Made by a program: the position numbers and the translations under genes. The notes beneath the pieces were generated by a model. The model searched no databases. It saw only the letters and a list, made by a program, of their open reading frames with translations, and was not told where the DNA came from. A DNA stretch of 64,000 nucleotides from M55B144 sp964550615 (GTDB taxonomy: Bacteria; Bipolaricaulota; Bipolaricaulia; UBA7950; UBA9294), in NCBI GenBank assembly GCA_964550615.1, contig CAZKAB010000007.1:1-64000 (forward strand), written 5' to 3'. Shown here piece after piece: positions 36,235 to 43,202 of this stretch (the stretch's first letter is position 1; each line of letters opens with the position of its first letter).

Positions 36235-36884
36235 ATCTCGCGCGTCCCTCCTCCCACCATCTGCAGCCCCGGGATCCGCAGGCGCTTTTCCAGCCACCCC
36301 AGAGCATGGTTCCCGGCGTAGGTAAGGACGAGGAATATGAGGGCGACCGTCAAGTAAGCGAGCATCGCCAAATCGTAGTGACGATCGGTGATGATGCGCA
36401 CGCGGCGGAGGACCTCTGTAAGTCCCACGACATAGGCAAGGGTCGTGTCCTTGACCACCGAAGAGAACTCATTCGACCAGCCGGCAATCGATATCCGCAA
36501 TGCCTGCGGAATGACGATGAGATAGATGGCGTTGATGCGGCTCATTCCCATCGATCGGGCAGCGAGAATCTGGCCATGAGGTATCGCCTGCAGCGCTCCC
36601 CGAAAGATCTGTGACTGATATGCCGAGGAACGGAGTCCAAGGGCGAGAGTGGCGGCAACAAACGGGGGAATGTTCGCGCCGAACTCCGACGGACCAAAGT
36701 AGAACAGAAACAGCAGTACAATCGCCGGAATGCTGCGGAAGATCCACGCGTACGCAGATGCAAGCGTTCCGAAGAACCGGCCGCCGTACACCTGCAACAA
36801 AGCGACGAGCGTCCCCACCATCAAGCCGACAATCAGAAGGGCGAATAGCAGCTCCAGGTTGATTAAGACTCCGCCCAGGAGCAT
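36231..36884 (-). CDS. Amino-acid ABC transporter permease
   Basis: A 217-aa HisQ/HisM-type permease. The core features are the RSIPAIVLLFLFYFG stretch near 50 and the EAA-like loop AARSMGMSRINAIYLIVIPQA. Compared with the family, the N-terminus from the first ATG (36884) seems about 12 residues short. The frame continues upstream to an ATC codon at 36918-36920 that follows AAAGGAGG at ideal spacing, with an in-frame TGA just before. Initiation may therefore be at ATC. Paired with the permease at 34820, suggesting a heterodimer. Confidence 0.9.
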   Translation of the reverse strand: MLLGGVLINLELLFALLIVGLMVGTLVALLQVYGGRFFGTLASAYAWIFRSIPAIVLLFLFYFGPSEFGANIPPFVAATLALGLRSSAYQSQIFRGALQAIPHGQILAARSMGMSRINAIYLIVIPQALRISIAGWSNEFSSVVKDTTLAYVVGLTEVLRRVRIITDRHYDLAMLAYLTVALIFLVLTYAGNHALGWLEKRLRIPGLQMVGGGTREI

Positions 36885-36942
36885 GGGCAGGCTCTTCCCG
36901 ATTACGATGATCCCTTCGATCGCTACCTCCTTTCACGAAAGG

Positions 36943-36981
36943 ACAGGGGCTCCGATACACCAGTGTAAAGGAAGCCCCTGT
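36943..36981 (-). terminator. Hairpin between solute-binding and permease genes
   Basis: A perfect 9-bp stem (36943-36951 with 36973-36981) lies downstream of the binding-protein gene and upstream of the permease. Structures at this position in other importer operons reduce read-through or stabilise the binding-protein mRNA, giving excess binding protein. Confidence 0.65.
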
Positions 36982-36999
36982 ACATCGGTTTTCTAATCC

Positions 37000-37905
37000 T
37001 TACTTGCTGGCTTCTTCGGCAAACTTCGCCGCAAACGCAGTCACGTCCTTGTCCACAAGCAGGAGATCCTTGGACGCGAGCCATGCGGCCTCGATCTGCT
37101 CGTTGGTCGGGCCGAAGTACCCCTTCAACAGATTGTCCCAGACGCTTCCGGGAGTAACGACGAGCCTCTTTGCGCCTCCCGCCTCGGTGACGACTGACAG
37201 GCCCAGCGTTTTCATCGCGGCGTTGATCCGCGGGAGCAGGCCCTCTGGGTCGCCCTCAGCGACTAGGAATCCGAAGTACTCGTAGGTATTGATGATGCCG
37301 GCGATCGTCAATTCATCGGGATAGGCGGCGAGAGAGGCCTGCGAGGCCGGTTCGTCCTGGACAACCGCGTCGACACGACCGTTCACCAAGTCAAGAATGG
37401 CGGTAGGATAGTATTCATACCCCTTCACTTGAATCCCGATCCCGTTCTGATCGGCCCAATCGAACCCGGTAGTGCCGTTTTGGGCGCCGACCGCCTTGGT
37501 CGGCCCTTGGCCGGCAAGAGCGCTGACAATATTAAGCCCCGAATCCTTGCGAACTACGACTGCTTGGTTGGACAAATAGTACGGATCTGAGAAATCAATC
37601 GACTTCTCTCGCTCGGCGGTAATCGTGAACCCGGATGCACCTATATCGGCCTTGCCGCTCTTGACAGTCTGGATGATCGCATCGAACGCGATGTTCTGAA
37701 TCTCGATGTCAAACCCTGCAACGATTGATACCGCCCGCATCACATCAAGGTCGAACCCAAAGAACTGACCGTCCGCGGTGACCATCTCGAACGGTGCCCA
37801 CGGAATGTCCGATGCCACAATGTACTTATCCTTGGCTATCGCCAGGCCCGCCCCTAGGGTCAGTATCATGGTCAGTGCAACTACACCAACAAGCAACTTC
37901 TTCAT
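37000..37905 (-). CDS. Periplasmic amino-acid-binding protein
   Basis: A 301-aa family 3 solute-binding protein. A signal peptide (MKKLLVGVVALTMILTLGAG) is followed by the classic DIPWAPFEM, FGFDLDVMRAV and ADIGASGFTITAEREKSIDFSDPYY (broken here) features of polar amino-acid binders. No lipobox cysteine is seen, so it is free in the periplasm. It heads the importer operon with a TACTAAGGAGG site. The ligand is not resolved. Confidence 0.94.
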   Translation of the reverse strand: MKKLLVGVVALTMILTLGAGLAIAKDKYIVASDIPWAPFEMVTADGQFFGFDLDVMRAVSIVAGFDIEIQNIAFDAIIQTVKSGKADIGASGFTITAEREKSIDFSDPYYLSNQAVVVRKDSGLNIVSALAGQGPTKAVGAQNGTTGFDWADQNGIGIQVKGYEYYPTAILDLVNGRVDAVVQDEPASQASLAAYPDELTIAGIINTYEYFGFLVAEGDPEGLLPRINAAMKTLGLSVVTEAGGAKRLVVTPGSVWDNLLKGYFGPTNEQIEAAWLASKDLLLVDKDVTAFAAKFAEEASK

Positions 37906-37931
37906 GAATTAGCACCTCCTTAGTATGTCTC

Positions 37932-37961
37932 ACAGTAGCACAATCTCTGCAGCGCGGTCAA
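37932..37961 (-). promoter_or_regulatory. Promoter of the amino-acid importer operon
   Basis: Minus-strand TTGACC (37956-37961) and TACTGT (37932-37937), 18-nt spacer, about 30 nt upstream of the binding-protein ATG. Confidence 0.5.
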
Positions 37962-38094
37962 GGAGTTTCAATGACAAGCGCTAGACTCGACACCTGTCCT
38001 TCCGAGGGCGGACAAACCCGCAACCATCCCTTCTCCTGTTTCCACATGTATGCTTCCGATTGCGAATACGATCTAGGAGCAATCTAAGGAGGTC

Positions 38095-39273
38095 ATGATG
38101 CCACGGAAGTGCGCCCTGTTAATAGTCGCGTTGATGCTGGCGTTGCTCATTCCCGGGGAGGTCGCCCTGGCGGACTGCGCAGGGTTCTCTGGTGATGTGG
38201 CACTGGATGTAACGTTCACTCCAATCCCGCCGCTATCCTACAACATCGAGTCCGGTCTGACGTTGTCATTGAGCGTGTGTGATTTCACATTCACTTCGAC
38301 AACGGTATTCGACCTGAGCGGGTTTCAATCACAAGGGTTCTCGGCAGATATCGTTCTCGGCATCGTTGACATCGGTGATGACATATTGTTCGATCCATAC
38401 TTCAGCTGGAACGACCTGTCCGTAGCTGTGCAGATCGTAGGAATCGAGATCGGCACACATCTAATCCTAGCCGATATCGGAACCCCTCCCGTTGCGGACT
38501 ATAGTATGGCCGCGGTCATCAGCCTCAGTAGCGGCGTCGCCTGCGGATTTTCCATCACTACCCTGACCGGCTTCGGTGCCGTCGACCTGGTCAATCTACT
38601 CGGTGGCGTAACGGCCCCCTTCTCGAACGACCTGTTGGGGCTATTCTTTCACACGCAAACACTGTTTGGCGCCACGCCAACGCAGAAAGTGACGGTGATC
38701 TCCGGGTTCTACTTTGCTGAAGAACTCGTGCGTCTCCAGATGGACTACATGGGGCTTCTCGCCAGCAGCAGCACGTGGTTCGATTGGACCGGCTTCTCTC
38801 AGGAAATCGTCGAATTCGGCTATCGCTTTGACGAACCGGCGCTTGCTTTCCTGACTGCCATAACGATCGATAGCTCGTTCTCCATCAGCGCCATGGACTT
38901 CATTCTCGACCTCAGGATGTATCCGGTAAGGTTCACAAGCCGTACAAGCTTCTCCGCCTCCACTCCTCCAGCGATCATCCCCATCGTCTTCTCCGGCCAA
39001 GGATTCGCCATCTCATTCGAGCTGTGCGGAGTAGCCGTCACCTCGACAACGATGTTCGACGGCACTTTCATGTTCGCCGAACAGGACCTCGCTATCGAAA
39101 CGACGATAGATCCCGTTACCTTGACCAGCCTTACCACGTTCGATACAAGCGGGTTTTCAGGGCAATGGATCGAAGCGGGAGTCACGTTCGGGGGCGTAAT
39201 GCTGTATACGCGAGCCGGCTTCGACTTCGGCGGGATTATCGAAGTAACTGTAGGCTTTAGAATCAGATTCTGA
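38095..39273 (+). CDS. Secreted beta-rich protein with internal repeats, putative outer-membrane barrel
   Basis: A 392-aa protein with a signal peptide (cleavage likely near residue 26, ...LADCAG). The rest is dominated by alternating hydrophobic/polar strands. A motif like T-S-T-T-x-F-D-x-(S/T)-G-F-x-x-(Q)-x recurs about four times: near 62-75, 222-232, 318-328 and 348-360. The chain ends GFRIRF, a C-terminal aromatic as in many outer-membrane barrels. CTAAGGAGG precedes the ATG. The next gene starts 4 nt downstream. No family is recognised. Confidence 0.65.
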   Translation: MMPRKCALLIVALMLALLIPGEVALADCAGFSGDVALDVTFTPIPPLSYNIESGLTLSLSVCDFTFTSTTVFDLSGFQSQGFSADIVLGIVDIGDDILFDPYFSWNDLSVAVQIVGIEIGTHLILADIGTPPVADYSMAAVISLSSGVACGFSITTLTGFGAVDLVNLLGGVTAPFSNDLLGLFFHTQTLFGATPTQKVTVISGFYFAEELVRLQMDYMGLLASSSTWFDWTGFSQEIVEFGYRFDEPALAFLTAITIDSSFSISAMDFILDLRMYPVRFTSRTSFSASTPPAIIPIVFSGQGFAISFELCGVAVTSTTMFDGTFMFAEQDLAIETTIDPVTLTSLTTFDTSGFSGQWIEAGVTFGGVMLYTRAGFDFGGIIEVTVGFRIRF

Positions 39274-39277
39274 TCCG

Positions 39278-39946
39278 ATGCCGGAAGAAATGCGTCTTGA
39301 CAATCTCAGCACCGATGACCTCCTTTCCTTGCTGGCGTCGCAGCCGGCCAAGGAGGATGAGATCCGTGAAGAGATATTGCAGCGAACGACATCCTTGATT
39401 GACGAAACGATCTCGGAGGCGTTCCCCCGCAGCGGTTTCTCTCACGACGAACTCTTCCGTGCGGGATATCTCGGTCTCCTCAATGCAACGTACAACATCG
39501 AGTTTTCACACGAACAGCAGTTCTGTGAATATGCGAAGAACCTAATCAAAGGAGAGATCAGACAGCACATCCGTGAGCATGTGCAACGCGCCAAATTCCC
39601 GCATTGGCTGAAAGACCTGAATCGATACATCGAGAAGACCCAGGTGCGCCTCCTGCACGACCTCAAACGCCTTCCAACATTAAGTGAGCTGTCGGACGCG
39701 GTAAATCTCACCGAAGAGGCCATTGCCGAGGTGCTCAAAGCGCGCGAGGCCCTGAATTATGTGTCACTGGATGAAGAGCAACGACAGAACGACCCCTTAC
39801 CGATCGTCGATCAAGCGAGAATAAGAAACAAGCGTCCCGAAGCCTTCTCCATCCAGCACCGCATCCGCATAGCGGCCGCCCTGGAAAAACTGGGGGAACT
39901 GCAGCAATACCTATTCAATAATCTATTCCCGACCTCAGATCAGTAG
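39278..39946 (+). CDS. Sigma-70-like protein lacking region 4
   Basis: A 222-aa protein. The part from about 60 to 170 resembles sigma B/F/WhiG region 2 to 3: HDELFRAGYLGLLNATYNIEF, then a GEIRQHIREH stretch and PTLSELSDAVNLTEEAI. Where region 4 should begin (ALEKLGELQQYLF) the protein ends after a few residues, and no region 4 continuation is seen in any frame downstream. Start could be ATG 39278 or 39290. It is almost certainly co-transcribed with the beta-rich protein. It could be a degenerate sigma, or a regulator that uses region 2 only. Confidence 0.7.
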   Translation: MPEEMRLDNLSTDDLLSLLASQPAKEDEIREEILQRTTSLIDETISEAFPRSGFSHDELFRAGYLGLLNATYNIEFSHEQQFCEYAKNLIKGEIRQHIREHVQRAKFPHWLKDLNRYIEKTQVRLLHDLKRLPTLSELSDAVNLTEEAIAEVLKAREALNYVSLDEEQRQNDPLPIVDQARIRNKRPEAFSIQHRIRIAAALEKLGELQQYLFNNLFPTSDQ

Positions 39947-40071
39947 CCACAACCGGCCTCATGGCCGACGCAAGTTCACGCTGCAAGACCTTCCTCCGGG
40001 GCCAAGCGCCCGCCGTCACCACAACGCGCAATTCCTCTCGCAGTTCCGGTAAGAGACGGGAACGCGTTTTC

Positions 40072-40100
40072 TTGACAGAACGCGGCGGCTGGCCTATATT
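40072..40100 (+). promoter_or_regulatory. Promoter of tRNA-Met
   Basis: TTGACA (40072-40077), a 17-nt spacer and TATATT (40095-40100) lie 16 nt upstream of the tRNA, one of the clearest consensus promoters in the window. It likely also drives the downstream RNase H-like and dtd genes. Confidence 0.8.
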
Positions 40101-40116
40101 CGCTGGTGAACATAGC

Positions 40117-40188
40117 GGGTCCATAGCTCAGCGGCAGAGCAACCGGCTCATAACCGGTCGGTCCCAGGTTCGAATCCTGGTGGGCCCA
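40117..40188 (+). tRNA. tRNA with CAT anticodon (Met, possibly Ile2)
   Basis: The acceptor GGGTCCA (40117-40123) pairs with TGGGCCC (40181-40187) through one wobble, and the anticodon loop is CTCATAA. The body looks elongator-like, lacking the initiator's three G-C anticodon-stem pairs. A CAT anticodon could also be a tilS-modified tRNA-Ile2, which sequence alone does not exclude. Confidence 0.9.
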
Positions 40189-40194
40189 CAGACC

Positions 40195-40716
40195 ATGGAG
40201 AAGCTGTTTGCATACATCGACGCTCGTACGCAGGGCGAACCGGGCGAAGCGGGGATCGGCATCGCGATTACCGATAAGGACGGCAACGTAATCGAGGAGA
40301 TTGCCCATCTAATAGGCCGGTCATCGTCACGCATAGCGCACTATCGCGCGCTGATCGAGGGAGCTCGCGCCGCAATCGCCTATTCCCCCCAGTCGGTTAT
40401 CTTCTTCTTGAACGATCAACAGCTGGTGAACTACATAAACGGCGTATTCGCCACACGCGAACCGCACGTGAAACACCTGATCGAGATCGCAAAGGGGATA
40501 CTGAACAACTTTCCGCAGTGGCGCGTCAATTTCATTGATCGTAACGTCAATCGTTTAGCGGTACGGCTTGTGGAGCGCGCGTTTCACGATAATGTGCAGG
40601 CAAAGATCGGACGCGAGAATCTGGAACTCCGGCTACTATCACGGGTGGCAACCCTTGATGACGACAACCTGGAACAGGTAATCGAATTCGCTGAACGGAT
40701 GCAGTCAAGAGACTGA
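40195..40716 (+). CDS. RNase HI-like protein with an altered active site
   Basis: A 173-aa RNase H-fold protein. The first strand (LFAYIDARTQGEPGEAGIGI) keeps the first Asp, the helix YRALIEGARAAI keeps the Glu, and LNDQQLVNYINGVF keeps an Asp. The last part, DRNVNRLAVRLVERAF, aligns with the RE-N-xx-AD-xLA element but has Arg-Leu where the fourth catalytic Asp is expected. Activity may be reduced or lost. It begins seven nt after the tRNA and ends 2 nt before dtd. Confidence 0.75.
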   Translation: MEKLFAYIDARTQGEPGEAGIGIAITDKDGNVIEEIAHLIGRSSSRIAHYRALIEGARAAIAYSPQSVIFFLNDQQLVNYINGVFATREPHVKHLIEIAKGILNNFPQWRVNFIDRNVNRLAVRLVERAFHDNVQAKIGRENLELRLLSRVATLDDDNLEQVIEFAERMQSRD

Positions 40717-40718
40717 CA

Positions 40719-41177
40719 ATGCGCATCGTGTTGCAGCGAGTGAGTCATGCGTCTGTTTGTGTCAACGGGCAGTCGGTCGCGGAAATCGCACAAGGCATAC
40801 TTCTCCTAATCGGTTTCACGGAAGCAGACAATGAGGAAATGTACACCCAAGCTGCGGAGAAGCTTGTCGAATTGCGAATCTTTGAGGACGACGACGGCAA
40901 GATGAACAGATCGCTGCGCGAGATCGAAGGGAAGATCCTCGCGGTGCCGCAGTTCACTCTCTATGGAAACACCAAGAAGGGACGCCGTCCGAGCTTCTCA
41001 ACTGCCGCGTCGCCGCAAAGGGCCGCGCCGATGTTTGACTCGTTCATCAGCGCGTTACGGGAAACGGGAGTCCCGGTGGAAACGGGGGTGTTCGGTGCTC
41101 ATATGAAAGTCAATCTCACAAACGATGGCCCGGTTACGCTAATCATCGACCTTGCGCCAAGCCGGGTGGACGGCTAA
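40719..41177 (+). CDS. dtd: D-aminoacyl-tRNA deacylase
   Basis: A 152-aa Dtd, which hydrolyses D-aminoacyl-tRNAs and glycyl-tRNA-Ala. The N-terminus MRIVLQRVSHASV, the PQFTLYG motif (normally SQFTL) and the GP motif in NDGPVTL are present; length is normal. It lies two nt after the RNase H-like gene, in the same operon. Confidence 0.95.
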   Translation: MRIVLQRVSHASVCVNGQSVAEIAQGILLLIGFTEADNEEMYTQAAEKLVELRIFEDDDGKMNRSLREIEGKILAVPQFTLYGNTKKGRRPSFSTAASPQRAAPMFDSFISALRETGVPVETGVFGAHMKVNLTNDGPVTLIIDLAPSRVDG

Positions 41178-41229
41178 AATCTGCTCCTCAATCGGTTTAC
41201 AAGCTTCAGTTTTTGTGTAAGGAGGAATA

Positions 41230-41418
41230 ATGGCGGTACCCAAATATCGTACCTCGCGTTCAAAGGGACGTATGCGACGCTCACACGTAGGCATGAACGC
41301 GCTTCCTGCGGCCGAGTGCCCACATTGCCACGAGATGAAACTCCCTCACCGCGCATGCCCACATTGCGGATACTACAACGGGATGGAGATCGTCACAGTA
41401 GACAAAGATACCGAATAG
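41230..41418 (+). CDS. rpmF: 50S ribosomal protein L32
   Basis: A 62-aa L32 with the conserved MAVPKYRTSRSKGRMRRSH start and two CPHC cysteine pairs forming a zinc ribbon. TAAGGAGG precedes the ATG. The usual plsX/fabH partners are absent. Confidence 0.96.
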   Translation: MAVPKYRTSRSKGRMRRSHVGMNALPAAECPHCHEMKLPHRACPHCGYYNGMEIVTVDKDTE

Positions 41419-41449
41419 CAGCGGATCTAACGGCTGGTCCCCACGAGGA

Positions 41450-41704
41450 TCAGCCTCGATTCTTCTTCTCTCTTTTTACTGCTTGTTTTGCTCTTTTCTT
41501 CACTATTTTTGTCTGGTTGTCAAGCCTCATCTTCTCCAGTTCGAGATCCGTATTGAGAGAGCCATCGCCCTTCGATGAGCTGCGGCGCAACCGACGACGT
41601 TCGATGATCCGCATCGCAAGCACGCGCCCGAATTGGCCGACGAAACCGGCGGCCAATGCCGCCAGTACCCACTTCAGTACGTTCCAGATCGCACTCTTGT
41701 CCAT
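41450..41704 (-). CDS. Small single-span membrane protein
   Basis: An 84-aa protein: one transmembrane helix at about 6-28 (WNVLKWVLAALAAGFVGQFG), then a strongly basic tail (RRRLRRSSSK; RAKQAVKREKKNRG). The topology resembles small membrane scaffolds, but no family is recognised. It is convergent with rpmF and divergent from the ftsZ-like gene. Confidence 0.6.
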   Translation of the reverse strand: MDKSAIWNVLKWVLAALAAGFVGQFGRVLAMRIIERRRLRRSSSKGDGSLNTDLELEKMRLDNQTKIVKKRAKQAVKREKKNRG

Positions 41705-41762
41705 GTTCGCGCTCTATGGTAGGCGCAATTTCCTCGCTTGACAAGCATAACCCGCTCTGTTA

Positions 41763-41791
41763 TTGACTTTTCCCGCCCATCCGGAGAGAAT
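41763..41791 (+). promoter_or_regulatory. Promoter of the ftsZ-like gene
   Basis: TTGACT (41763-41768), 17-nt spacer, GAGAAT (41786-41791), upstream of the ATG at 41811. An alternative TTG codon at 41763 coincides with the -35 box and so is not the translation start. Confidence 0.5.
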
Positions 41792-41810
41792 GGTATCAGG
41801 AGAGGAGAGA

Positions 41811-43193
41811 ATGTCAGAGAAAGAACGAGCCGACGAGATCAACATATCCGGTTTGCGAGAGCAATGGCGTGAGATTCTGGAAAGAGTCAACGACCGTATC
41901 CTGCGGGCATGCCTACCCAAAGACACGCAGGCGGTTTCTCTCACTCCTGAACAGCTGACGATATCTGTCGACAGCGAGTTCAAGAAGGAATACTGCCTCC
42001 GCAAGCTTGCGAAGCTGGAGGAAATAGTGGGAAGCGCCATCGGTCCGCGCCGGGTTATCATCGGCGAGCCGCCTCTAGTTGAACAGGCAAAGAAGGATGA
42101 CCCTCAGAAAAGGACAAATGCACGCATAGCAGTTCTTGGAATCGGCGATGGCGGGGTGAACGCAGTCGGGCGGATGAAGGAAGAAGAACTGCAAGGGGTC
42201 AGGCTGATCGCTGTCGACACCGACAAGCAGGTGCTCGGGATCGCACATGCCGACGAGAAACTGCAGTTGGGCCTGGACATCACCGAGGGGCGCGGCACCG
42301 GCGGAGACGAAACAAAGGGGAACAAAGCGGCAATCGAGTCCCGCTGGGAGATCAGCTCGCTGCTGAAGGGAATGGACCTCGTATTCATCACCGCCGGTCT
42401 CGGCGGCGGGACGGGCACCGGAGCGGCGCCGATCATCGCACGCATCGCAAAAGAGAATGGCGCGCTGACCATCGGTGTGGTAACCAAGCCATTCACCTTT
42501 GAAGGGACAGTACGCGCGCAGCGAGCAGAACGCGGGCTCACGGCGCTGCGCACAGCCGCCGACGTGTTGATCACCATCTCCAACGACCGGCTGCTGGAGA
42601 CCGCAACCAAGGGTCTCGCCATGACCAAGGCGTTTGAGCTTGCCGACGGGATACTTCATCAAGGCGTGCGCGGCATATCCGACCTGGTTACAGTGCGCGG
42701 GTTGGTGAACCTCGATTTCGCCGACATCAGCAACGTCCTTGCCAGCGCCGGCGAGGCCATGATGGGCATGGGAACAGCCAACGGCGATCAACGCGCACTG
42801 ACGGCGGCCAAGCTTGCCACCACCAACCCTCTCCTGGAAGGAGGGTCGATTCGCGGGGCACGCAAGATGATCATGAACGTCACCGGCGGAGAAGACATGA
42901 CACTGGGTGAGGTTACCGCCGCCGCCGATCTTATCCGTCGCACCGCAGCGACAGAGTGCGATCTTGTTTTCGGGGCGGTCGTCCAGAGCGGGTTCACCGA
43001 TGGAATCAAGATCACGGTGATTGCCGCCGATTTCAGCGAGACCACCGATGAAGTGATCGATCGCAAGAAGCGATCGACGAATCGTCATCGCATTACCGTC
43101 GGAAAGGATCTCGATGTACCCGCCTTCATCCGTAGAGAGCGCGACACAAATCTCTCCTCTGCGAAAGAAGACACCAATAAACCCCGCAACTAG
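41811..43193 (+). CDS. ftsZ: FtsZ fused to an N-terminal DnaA_N / DnaX-like domain
   Basis: A 460-aa tubulin-family division GTPase. Residues 104-425 are FtsZ: the nucleotide loop GIGDGG (110-115), the tubulin signature GGGTGTGAAP (198-207), and the T7 catalytic loop NLDFADI (300-306). The C-terminal peptide DLDVPAFIRR (433-442) is the conserved tail that binds FtsA-like partners, after a very short linker. Ahead of this, residues 12-86 form an extra domain (LREQWREILERV ... QLTISVDSEFKKEY ... GPRRVIIGE) resembling the small domain of DnaA_N and of DNA polymerase III gamma/tau domain III. Start is the ATG after GGAGAGGAGA. No other ftsZ is visible here. Confidence 0.88.
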   Translation: MSEKERADEINISGLREQWREILERVNDRILRACLPKDTQAVSLTPEQLTISVDSEFKKEYCLRKLAKLEEIVGSAIGPRRVIIGEPPLVEQAKKDDPQKRTNARIAVLGIGDGGVNAVGRMKEEELQGVRLIAVDTDKQVLGIAHADEKLQLGLDITEGRGTGGDETKGNKAAIESRWEISSLLKGMDLVFITAGLGGGTGTGAAPIIARIAKENGALTIGVVTKPFTFEGTVRAQRAERGLTALRTAADVLITISNDRLLETATKGLAMTKAFELADGILHQGVRGISDLVTVRGLVNLDFADISNVLASAGEAMMGMGTANGDQRALTAAKLATTNPLLEGGSIRGARKMIMNVTGGEDMTLGEVTAAADLIRRTAATECDLVFGAVVQSGFTDGIKITVIAADFSETTDEVIDRKKRSTNRHRITVGKDLDVPAFIRRERDTNLSSAKEDTNKPRN

Positions 43194-43202
43194 TCGGCGA
43201 TC

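Noticed and set aside
42075..43088. 337-codon frame antisense to the ftsZ-like gene
   Set aside because: Cys/His/Gly-rich shadow translation with no family features; the plus-strand frame has all FtsZ motifs.
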